A DNA stretch of 48,704 nt from an uncultured SAR86 cluster bacterium (GTDB lineage: Bacteria > Pseudomonadota > Gammaproteobacteria > Magnimaribacterales > AG-339-G14): the NCBI GenBank assembly GCA_902629465.1, contig CACOQX010000006.1:1-48704 (forward strand). The letters run 5' to 3'. Positions 28,701 to 38,500 of the stretch are shown here, one piece after another. The translations under genes were made by a program, and so were the position numbers. The notes under the pieces are model-generated. The model saw only the letters and a program-made list of their open reading frames with translations. It made no database searches and was not told the DNA's origin. The stretch's first letter is position 1. Each line of letters begins with the position of its first letter.

Positions 28701-29784
28701 AGCCTTGAATTTCGGCTGCTTCTTCGCGAATCAATTCTGGACCGCCTAAAAGCTGACGGTTTAGACCAATTCTCTTGAACCAATAATGGAGCCCCAAAAG
28801 ATCGGTAAAGCCCATGCCACCATGCACTTCGGTGGCTTTTTTGGAAACCATTTTTGCAACTTCAGAAATATGCGATTTTGCCTGGCAGGCTTGCAGACGA
28901 GCTTCATCCGGTTCGTAATCGAAAGAATGCGCTGCCTGCCACAACATGGCATAACAAGGTTCTAAATCCGAAGCCATCTCAGCACACATATGTTTAACTG
29001 CTTGAAACGAGCCAATTACTCGGTTGAACTGTTTACGTTCTTTCGCATAAGAAACCGCTTTTTCGATCATACTTTCCGAAGCTCCTAAACTATCGGCGGC
29101 AAAAATGATACGACCAGCATCTAAAACTTTTTTTGCAACTTTTGGATCGCTTTCCGAGCCTGGTAGAATCTCAGCAGTGACATTTTTCAGATTCAATTCC
29201 AAGTAAGATCTGGTTTTATCCACCGAAGTCAATTTGGTAATTTCGATTCCTTTATCTTTAGCGTCAACCAAAAATAAGACTCCTCCCTTATTGGCGAGTA
29301 AAAAATAATCCGCTTCATCACCGTCAATGACAAATAATGCTTTGCCGTTTGCTTTACCACCAGACAAATCAATCCCAGCATCTTCCCGAGCTGCTACATA
29401 TTCACTTAACCCTACTCCAAATTTAGTTTCATTAGAGACGATTTGTGGTAAGTATTTAGCTTTTTGCTCATCTGAACCTGCAAAGTTAATAGCAATTGGC
29501 GCCATGACATAAGCACCTGCAAAGGGAATCGGTCCAACTCCAGAGCCTAAGCCTTGGGCAACTGCAACTGCAGATAATAAATCCGCTCCTAGACCGCCAT
29601 ATTCCTCAGGAACCAAAAGTGCATTGATGCCTAAGTTGATGAGACCGCTATAGATTTCTTTGGCCAAAGCCGCATCTTCACCGTTGGCAATTTTTCTAAT
29701 TTCATCGACCGTGACATTATCAGCCAAAAATTTCTTAACGTAATCTTGAAATTGTTCTTGTTCTTCCGATAACCCAAAAAACAT
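28690..29784 (-). CDS. Acyl-CoA dehydrogenase family protein (short subunit)
   Basis: FGLSEEQEQFQDYVKKFL, VPEEYGGLG, RKQFNRVIGSFQAVKHMCAEM, VHGGMGFT. Confidence 0.92.
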   Translation of the reverse strand: MFFGLSEEQEQFQDYVKKFLADNVTVDEIRKIANGEDAALAKEIYSGLINLGINALLVPEEYGGLGADLLSAVAVAQGLGSGVGPIPFAGAYVMAPIAINFAGSDEQKAKYLPQIVSNETKFGVGLSEYVAAREDAGIDLSGGKANGKALFVIDGDEADYFLLANKGGVLFLVDAKDKGIEITKLTSVDKTRSYLELNLKNVTAEILPGSESDPKVAKKVLDAGRIIFAADSLGASESMIEKAVSYAKERKQFNRVIGSFQAVKHMCAEMASDLEPCYAMLWQAAHSFDYEPDEARLQACQAKSHISEVAKMVSKKATEVHGGMGFTDLLGLHYWFKRIGLNRQLLGGPELIREEAAEIQGFNQ

Positions 29785-31031
29785 TATGAAGCCTCTGTGA
29801 CTTTAGGTTCTTTTGGCATTCCCAAACCACGCTCAGAAATGATGTTTTTTTGGATTTGATTGGTTCCCCCACCAATGATCAGACCAAGGAAGTACATGTA
29901 TGTAAATTGGAAAGAACCGTCTTCTTTTAAGTAAGGACTGTCTTCGTACAAAGTACCAATTTCCCCTAGTACATCGATAGCCAGACCTTCAAGCTCATGA
30001 CGCAACTCAGTTCCAACTAATTTTTGTATCATTCCACCTAATTTGACGTTTTGTCCTGGGTTGATTTTCGAGGAGAGCAACCTCAAGGAATGTGCTTGAC
30101 TAGCCATAACTTTGCCTTGAACTTGCATGAGACGATCTCTGTAAGAAGGAATATCTATCAATCTTCTGCCGTCAATGGTTTGCTCTTTCATCATGCTAAT
30201 CAAAGTATTTAGCCTATTCATCGTGGCATTAGGATCAGCCAAGGAACCACGCTCATGACCCAAAACCGAGTTGGCAACTGACCAACCTTCACCACGTTTG
30301 GCCACGATATTCTCTTCTGGAACAGTGACGTCATCAAAAAACACCTCATTGAAGCCAGCCTTCAAGGTCATATCAACTAAAGGCCTGATCTCAATACCCG
30401 GCGTATCCATTGGAATTAAAATGAAACTGATACCGGAATGCTTAGGCGCTTGCGGTTCGGTCCTCACCAAACAAAACATCATTTGTGAGTATTGCGCAGT
30501 ACTGGTCCAAATTTTTTGCCCATTGATTACCCAATTGCCATCAATGAGTTCGCCTTTGGTTTGCAGGCTAGCCAAATCACTTCCTGCATTAGGCTCTGAA
30601 TAACCCTGACACCAAATCATCTCACCATGCAAAGTAGGGCGAATGTATTTTTGTTTTTGTTCTTCGCTGCCCCATTCAAGTAAGGTTGGTACCAACATAT
30701 CAATCCCTTGGCCGCCCATGCCGCCCGGCACTTTAGCTTTAGAAAATTCAGTCGCAATGATTCGACTTTTGATGATATCGGTTTCGCCACCATAGCCGCC
30801 ATATTCTTTAGGAATTGCTCTAGCGATGTAGCCTTTTTCAATTAAAATTTGCTGCCACTCAGAACGAGTAACTTCTTTTTTTGATTTTTTATTTGCTGAG
30901 GAGCCGCTTAAAGCATCCGACATGGTATTTTCGTTGCTCTCACTTTTGAAAGATACACCTTGATACTCCTTACAAAAGGCTTGTACTTCTTTGCGGAAAT
31001 CTTCATATTCTGCACCATAGTTTAAATCCAT
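29784..31031 (-). CDS. Acyl-CoA dehydrogenase family protein
   Basis: IPKEYGGYGG, WCQGYSEPNAGSDLASLQTKGE, GGGTNQIQKNIISERGLGMPK. Confidence 0.93.
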   Translation of the reverse strand: MDLNYGAEYEDFRKEVQAFCKEYQGVSFKSESNENTMSDALSGSSANKKSKKEVTRSEWQQILIEKGYIARAIPKEYGGYGGETDIIKSRIIATEFSKAKVPGGMGGQGIDMLVPTLLEWGSEEQKQKYIRPTLHGEMIWCQGYSEPNAGSDLASLQTKGELIDGNWVINGQKIWTSTAQYSQMMFCLVRTEPQAPKHSGISFILIPMDTPGIEIRPLVDMTLKAGFNEVFFDDVTVPEENIVAKRGEGWSVANSVLGHERGSLADPNATMNRLNTLISMMKEQTIDGRRLIDIPSYRDRLMQVQGKVMASQAHSLRLLSSKINPGQNVKLGGMIQKLVGTELRHELEGLAIDVLGEIGTLYEDSPYLKEDGSFQFTYMYFLGLIIGGGTNQIQKNIISERGLGMPKEPKVTEAS

Positions 31032-31157
31032 TTGTTTCTCCTTATTTTTGATGAATGGCGTGTAATTATTCTAAGGCTAAAAAACACAAACGCCAACCGG
31101 AGAGGGGAAAAAGTATTGTTGGCGCTTAGAAAGCAAACTCGCTAAAATCAAAAAATC

Positions 31158-31838
31158 ATGTCCCGCTGGTTTCTGATATTTCTCTCTTCTCTTCTGATTG
31201 TCTTAGGAGCTCGTTATGGTACTTATTCCCCTCTGCCATCAGCAGTCTTTAGCGATTGTGAAACACCAGTTACTGAAACCAAACTTCAAGGTCTTTGGGA
31301 ATTGGATCGAATTGATAATTATGAAGCTTTTCATGAGGCGCTTGCTGAAGATTCAGGATTTTTGAGTTATTTAGAAGTATTAGCGTATCCATTTATTTTG
31401 GAGCGTAGCCAGCTTTATCGTATCGAGCAGTGCGGTTCGAATATAGCGCTTTCAGTAAATTATTTGAAAACATGGCTTGTTGCAACGGCAGAAATAGAAG
31501 AGCCGGATATCCGAGTAGAAATGAAAGATTTTACTACTGAATTGAAAGAAACTCTTGAGGAGACTTTTGAGGATGTATTAACGGATGTCAAAGATGCTCT
31601 TTCAATTGAAGCAAAACCAAAGGTCAATAAAGCTCTGAAATTTTTACGAAAGCCTGACAATTTAAATCTTATTGCAGAGTTAACTTTTTCAGATGAAGAA
31701 ATCACTATTTATGGCACCCTCAATGGTAAAAACTACAAAGAAAAAATTTATTACGATGCCGGCGAACTAGTAAGGGAAATTGCTTTTGTTGATTCTACTT
31801 TAGGTTCGACTGACTTTATTTATCGACGTTATCCGTAA
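31158..31838 (+). CDS. Hypothetical secreted or membrane-anchored protein
   Basis: N-terminal hydrophobic signal (WFLIFLSSLLIVLGA), no family recognised. Confidence 0.65.
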   Translation: MSRWFLIFLSSLLIVLGARYGTYSPLPSAVFSDCETPVTETKLQGLWELDRIDNYEAFHEALAEDSGFLSYLEVLAYPFILERSQLYRIEQCGSNIALSVNYLKTWLVATAEIEEPDIRVEMKDFTTELKETLEETFEDVLTDVKDALSIEAKPKVNKALKFLRKPDNLNLIAELTFSDEEITIYGTLNGKNYKEKIYYDAGELVREIAFVDSTLGSTDFIYRRYP

Positions 31839-32460
31839 TCTCCCAAGGGTGTGTTTCTTTGAGAATACGCTCTATCACAGCATTTCTTTGCTCATTGGGT
31901 ATATCGACTACTATCACATTTTTAGCCAATTTTTTGAAAGCCTCTTTTTCCGATAATTCACCATCGACTATTTGTTGGATTGCGCCCATTGCTGCCCACT
32001 GCACATAATGGCGTGAAAGACGAAAGTCCATTAAATCCTCAATATCGGTATTTTTAATTTGTTTGGCTTTAACGGCATTGAGAAAAGTATTTTCCATATT
32101 TGGCTGAGTTATCTCTTTAAAGACTTGAACAACCATTTGGATATCATCCAACAACCACTTTATCGAAGGAGAATTCGATAACAAATTCAAAGCCCGCAAC
32201 AAAGCCAAATATATGATGTATACGTAATCTTTTTCGTTGATTACATTGAGTTTGAAGTCAATCAACATATCTTTCACTGTTTTGCTCAAGGCCTCAAATT
32301 GAATGTCCTCGATGCTATCAAAGTGATTGTAAAAAGTTCCATAACCTACATCGGCTATTTTTATGAGTTTCTTGACGCTCATTTTCGCCTTACCTTCAGA
32401 ATTTAAGTAGGTTATTGCTGCATCAACTAACTTTGCTTTGGTTTTGCTCATTTCTGACAC
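31816..32460 (-). CDS. TetR/AcrR family transcriptional regulator
   Basis: N-terminal HTH: LVDAAITYLNSEGKAKMSVKKLIKIADVGYGTFYNHFDS. Confidence 0.88.
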   Translation of the reverse strand: MSEMSKTKAKLVDAAITYLNSEGKAKMSVKKLIKIADVGYGTFYNHFDSIEDIQFEALSKTVKDMLIDFKLNVINEKDYVYIIYLALLRALNLLSNSPSIKWLLDDIQMVVQVFKEITQPNMENTFLNAVKAKQIKNTDIEDLMDFRLSRHYVQWAAMGAIQQIVDGELSEKEAFKKLAKNVIVVDIPNEQRNAVIERILKETHPWEITDNVDK

Positions 32461-32512
32461 AGTGTACAGAAAATATGACAGACATCACAGATTTTGCTTT
32501 AATACGGTTCAT

Positions 32513-35500
32513 ATGAGGATAAAAATTAAGTTTTTATCTCATCAAAGTACCAAAAACATCTTTATAAAACTTTTTGTCACCTTGGTGGGATTGTCTGCGG
32601 GACTCTTTGCCTATACCCAAGAGGAGATAGGTGTAGCTGCTGCAGTAAACACTACGACAACCGATAACTTTTACGATCCTTCAGGGATGTTCGCTGAACG
32701 TCGCTTGGTTGATGAGGGTTATAAGATCATCCAAAACCGAACCATTGAAACCGATGAGAAAGGTAAGGCACAAATGATTCTTATCGATGGAACAGCTTTT
32801 ACTATCGGTCCCAATTCCAAAGTTATTCTTGATAAATTCGTTTACAACCCGGAGACCAACGATGGATTCCTGGAAATGCAAGCCACCGGATTGTTGCGTC
32901 TGGTTGGAGGAAAAGTAACAAAGAAAAATGCCGCAATGATCAATACCAGCGTTGCAACGGTGGGTATTCGAGGAGGAATAGTCATTGTTGATTCCGATGC
33001 TGAGACAACCTCAGCAGCTTTTGTTTATGGCCAAGAAATGGAAGTGATTCCTCTTGAAAATGAAGCAGGCAGAACACTTTTAACAGAAGATGGGTTTGTT
33101 GTAGAAGTAAACGATCCATATGATGACATCGATACACCTGAACTTTTAACTGCTGAAGCTTTAGCAAGTTATTCGGCAGAACTTGAAGGAAGTGAGGAAG
33201 AAGAGGAAGAAGAGTCCGAAAGCGAATCGGAAGAAGAATCTGAGGAAGAGGAAGAAGAATCAGAAGAGGAAGAGTCCGAGGAAGAATCAGAAGAATCAGA
33301 AGAGTCTGAAGAATCTGAAGAAGAATCCTCAGAAGAAGAATCAGAAGAAGAATCAGAAGAGTCAGAAGAATCGGAAGAGTCAGAAGAAGAATCAGAAGAG
33401 TCAGAAGAAGAATCAGAAGAGTCAGAAGAATCTACAGAAGAAGAATCCACAGAAGAAGAATCTACAGAAGAAGAATCCACAGAAGAAGGAGACTCTGCAG
33501 AAAGTGATGATTCAGGATCTGAGTCCTCAGAAGAACAAACTGAAGACACTCCAGCAGAAGATTCTGATACTAATGAGCAAAATTCCGATGAAACTCCAAA
33601 CGAGGAACAAACTGAAGAAAGCGCTCCAATTGAGCAAGATGAAAATGATCAGCCTGTAAGTGATTCAAATACTTCTGAGGAAAGCACTCCTATCGACTCA
33701 GGCGATGATCAACCAGTTACTGATGCAGATACTCCAGAAGTAGGTGCTCAAGAAGACAGTGGTGAAGTCGACTTAAACAATGAATTTAATGAAGTTTCAG
33801 AACAAGAAGAGCCTGAAATTGTAATAGATGAAGACTCGCTTTTGACTGACTCAGGAATTACCGATAACAGTTCAAATGTTGCTCCTGACCAGTTGACTAC
33901 TTCCGATGATATTGGAGGTGAATTAGGTGCAAGCGACTTGTTCGAAGTTGAAGAGCAAGAAGAAGAGCCGGTTGAAGAGACTACTGAAGAAGTCCAAGAC
34001 ACTACTGCGGAGACTGTCCAACAGGAAGCTATTGAGGAGAAAATGTCAGCCAATGTTTCAGTAAGAGCTGAATCCTTCATTGAAAGTTCTCCAAAAAATA
34101 CTTTAGTAGCTACTACTGCAGTTGAAGGACAGGGCATGACTTATGCATTGGAAGATGATTTTGGAGTATTCAAAGTCAATAAACGAGGAAAGATAAAAAC
34201 CAAAAGTTTCTTAGATTTTGAAACTAATCAAAAGTATGACCTTGTACTTTTAGTTACCAATAGAAAAGGGGAAACCATAAGAGTTCCTTTCACGATCAAT
34301 ATTGCCGATGTCTCTGAATTGTCTGCTACATCTTCAGTAAGAGCAACAAACTATCACGAAGGAACAACTTCTGTTGATACGATCCTTGCAGACATTAATC
34401 CTGTCTCAGATGAGACGCCAACTTATGAGATCACTGGTGAAGGTAAGGAGTATTTCCGAATCAACAGAAATGGGAAAATTAAACTGGATAAAGCTTTTGA
34501 TTCCACTGACCGCACAGTATTCAACTTAGTTGTAAAAGTTACAGCTGGAACGGAAACCGTTGATGTACCAGTAAAAATTGACGTTCTAGAAAACATAGCG
34601 CCTGATTTCACTACCGCATGTCAAAGTTCTTGTGCTTTAGCTGAGTCAGCAACAACTGGAACAGTTGTGATCAATGCCTCGAGAACCGACACCGATATCG
34701 ATGATCTGACTTATTCCTTAGAAAACAATTTTGGTAATAAATTTTCCATCAACCAAACATCGGGTCAAGTTACTCTAAATAGCGCTTTGGATTATGAGAC
34801 AACAAATTCCTACAACTTGAAGGTCATCGCAACCGACTCTAAAGGCATTACCAAAGAACGTAGTTCAACTTTCAGTGTAACGGATGTATCTCCAGGCTAT
34901 AGTGGCAATCTTATTTCTGCCAGTAAAGCGGAATCTGCGGCTACCGGTACAGTCATTTTAAATTCTTCAATTTCAAATTTTGCTAATCCTAATTACTCAA
35001 TTTCTGGTGGAGATAATAAATTCGCTATAAATGCCTCTACTGGGCAAGTAACTCTTACCAACCCTCTAGATTATGAAACGGATCAATCGCATTCCTTTAC
35101 AGTTAGCGTAACTGCGGGAGGAGAGACTGAAACTCAGAGTTTCACTTTGAACGTCTCAGATGTAAGTTTGGGTTACAGCGGTACTTTGGTATCAAGCAAT
35201 CAATCAGAAATCATTCCAACTGGAACGGTAATTTTGAATTCTGCCTTAGGCGGAAGTTTCAGCAATCCAACTTACTCGATTTCTGGCGGTAATGGCAAAT
35301 TCTCAATAGATTCATCTACCGGACAAGTTACTTTGACTAATCCTTTGGACTATGAGACCAAAACGTTTCACCAGTTTACCGTAACTGCTCAAGCAGGCGG
35401 CGAGAGCGAACAGCAGAATTTCACCCTTAATGTAGGTAATTACACAGTGCCTTTGAATGTGATTGCAGAAAATGGACAAACTGTCACCGGTGGTGGTTCT

Positions 35501-38500
35501 GGTTCTCAATTCAGTTTAGGAGAATTTTCTCCTGTAGGAACTGTGGTGAGTACGGCAAACTCCGGAGGAACCTCAGGTGTGACTTACAGTCTTTTAAAAC
35601 ATACCAGTAATAACCCACTTCAAATAGATGCTAATACTGGAACAGTATCTTTAGGCGGAGCTTTGGATTATGAAACAGCCACTAATTTTATATATCAAGT
35701 ATTAGCTCACAAAGGCAATGAGACTAGGTATTCTGGAAGAATTACGTATTTAGTTGAGAATGAAAGTGTTACCGTTTCAGCTCCAGCTTCAAGTACCAGC
35801 AGTTTTGTAAAAAAAGGAGAATTTTATAGAACCGGCTCAGCCAATTACACTTATTTGATAGACGAAGATATTACGAGCAAAGGAGCCTCAGATAGAGTTA
35901 TTGGAAATTTTTCAACTGGCGTTGCCGGTACAACCTATAGTTTAGGCGGAACAAATCAGAGTTATTTTAGTATAGATTCATCAGGTATTTTGACGATTGA
36001 CGATTGTATGATGTGTGAAGCCAGCATCAGAGTTCAAGAAGAAGCAATCGGATCTAATCCGACCGTACCTGCACAAAATTTCGTTTTAGATTTGGAAGTC
36101 ATCGCCTCTATTCCAGGGGAAGGCAACGTAAGTAGCGGGAATTTTCAATTAAAAGGTAAGAATGTTGAGGCCAACGAAAATCTGGTGATGAAATTTGCCA
36201 GTGGTTACAGCAGCAAGACTCACAATTTTCAAGGGGCTAATCCGTTTACTGCAATAGCTACACGTAACTCCAGTGGAACTGGTGGTTTAAACAATGCAGT
36301 AGTCACTGAATCGGTTTTAACAGTAGCCGACCGAGTGAGCAGTCCCCATATAGCCTCGGCCAATGACGAGTTTTATACACGTTATGGTCAAGGTGGCGGC
36401 AAATCTTATTACCGAACCAGCACAAGATCCAATGGTGATAACGAACACGGTACCGAAATTTTGGATTTTGAATACTGGTTCCCAATTGATTCCAATGCCC
36501 ACTCTGGAAACGTCACTGCTCGACAGTATGCTCCTATGTCCGATTTAGCTGCTGCTTGGGATGATCGAAGACCTGCTAGAGAAGAGGCTAAATATGCTTG
36601 CTTGGACTCCGGACAAGGTTGTGGTGGTGGGACCACCGAAGTCGACATAAATGGAAATTGGACTTCTACCACAGAAGGCTCCGATTTTTCTGGTTATCTA
36701 GTCACGCAAAGAAATTTTAACCGATCTGTGGATAATCTTTTGAACGCCAACGCGAATGGTTCGTCCGCAGGAAACGGAACAGGAACTAATACTCTTTTGG
36801 GTCAGTACAATCAAGGCTTTGGTAATACTAACCTCGCCACGAATTCAGCATTTGAAATCGTGACTCTACCTGAAACTTTTAAGTATTTTGGACAATCTTT
36901 TTCTCACATTTATGTAAATGAAAATGGATTTTTAACTTTTGGAAATGGAGGCGCTAATTCAGATAAACCATGGTTCCAAGTAAATATTCCAGATGCGGCT
37001 GTAGGTGGTGGTAGGCCTTTGATGTATTTGCATGAGTCGGGGGCCTATTCTTCAAGCGGCAATATGCGTCCCGATAGCCATAGAATACCTGACCTTTATG
37101 GAAAGCCTGGAACTCAGTACGAAGATAATCTGGATAATACGATCTTTGCTCTCTGGAATGACTACTTTACAGATAATGACAACAATAATTGGTCAATACG
37201 TCAATTATGGAATAGTACGACAAAAATCCTTACCATTGGTTGGTACAACATCAGAAGTTATAGTTCGTCGAATAATAATGCGGAAGCCAACTTCGAAGTC
37301 CAGTTAGATTTCAATGACGACTCTTTCCGAATCGTTCATGGAGATTTTGGAGGTAGTTTTCCCGCTGCAGGTACAAATAATGCATTTGTTGGTATTTCTA
37401 AAGACGTCTCTTGTGCAACAAATGCTGAAGACATTTCCATGTGTGAGGGAAAAGATTACATCCAACTTTATTTTCACGATAATCATTTTGGTAAATATGA
37501 ATCTCCAAGTTCAAATAGATTCGACACTTTCCAAAACCCGGAAGGAAACGATACCCCCCAAAGCATCCATCATATGTATAACTCCTACTTTCACGGTTCT
37601 CAAACTGTTAATGGGACAAAATATTGTTATTCCACCGACTTAAACTTAAACTCAACCTCTTGTGCCAGCTCTTATAATCAAAATCAAGCCAAGGCTGGTA
37701 CTCATTTTAGTTTTGCTCCTCAAGGTACGGGCGGAGTCAAAAATGTTCTTCTGCCTTCGGACATCAAACAATCTTATCGTTCCGGTCTTACGGCACAATT
37801 CATGTGGATGCATTTGGATAAAGATCCAACCACTTTGGTTTACACGCCGCCAGCAAATAATGCGACCGGTTTTGATGCTCCGGGACCCAATTCTCGAGAC
37901 GGTGTAACCGGTGGCTCGCTGAGTGCAGGAAGTGCAATCACGCATACCACGGCACTTGATGAGATTGTCATTGCAGGGGAGGTTTACACCAACAGAAAAC
38001 TAGAAAGTTTCTTAGGCAATGCCAAGAAGGTAGTTGCCTACGCACCCATTCCTTTGTTGCACACCAACAAATACGAATTGCCACAACTTACAACAAATCA
38101 CAGCTATGGTCCTTGGTACGATGATCGATACAAACGTGTCCACACCATTATGCCGCCCTTTATTTCCACCGATTATATGGAAAGCAAAGACAACGGTACG
38201 GATGCCAATTTTGATTTCCACCAATTGAACGATAACAGTTATTTCAAAGGCAACATCCACGGTATTGTCTACAATACCATTGGTTCCACCTTTAATAATC
38301 AGATTTGTTGCCACAATTGGCAAAACGAAAGTCGCCTTGACAGCATGTACGGTTATGCGGCTAAGGCATTGGATCAAAACACTCATGTTGCTTCAGAACG
38401 TTTTGGCGATTTAGCCAATAATGCTGATTTCGTGCCTATAGGACAGTCGCTTTGGTATCAAGTTTTCAACCCAACGGGTAGAGGCGTGGGACTTTTTGCT

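Noticed and set aside
32513-33100. FecR domain as part of a FecIRA iron-signalling system
   Set aside because: No ECF sigma factor or paired TonB transducer adjacent; FecR is N-terminal in a giant extracellular-type protein; the TonB receptor at 16536 is 16 kb away.
33191-33490. CRISPR-like short repeats in the coding tracts
   Set aside because: No spacer/repeat alternation; period is in-frame amino-acid repeats; no cas genes.
33169-33549. Minus-strand SSDSSDSS ORF (and plus-frame KNQKSQKN ORF 33183-33659)
   Set aside because: Frame shadows of the GAA/TCA trinucleotide-like repeat coding for Glu/Ser in the real frame.
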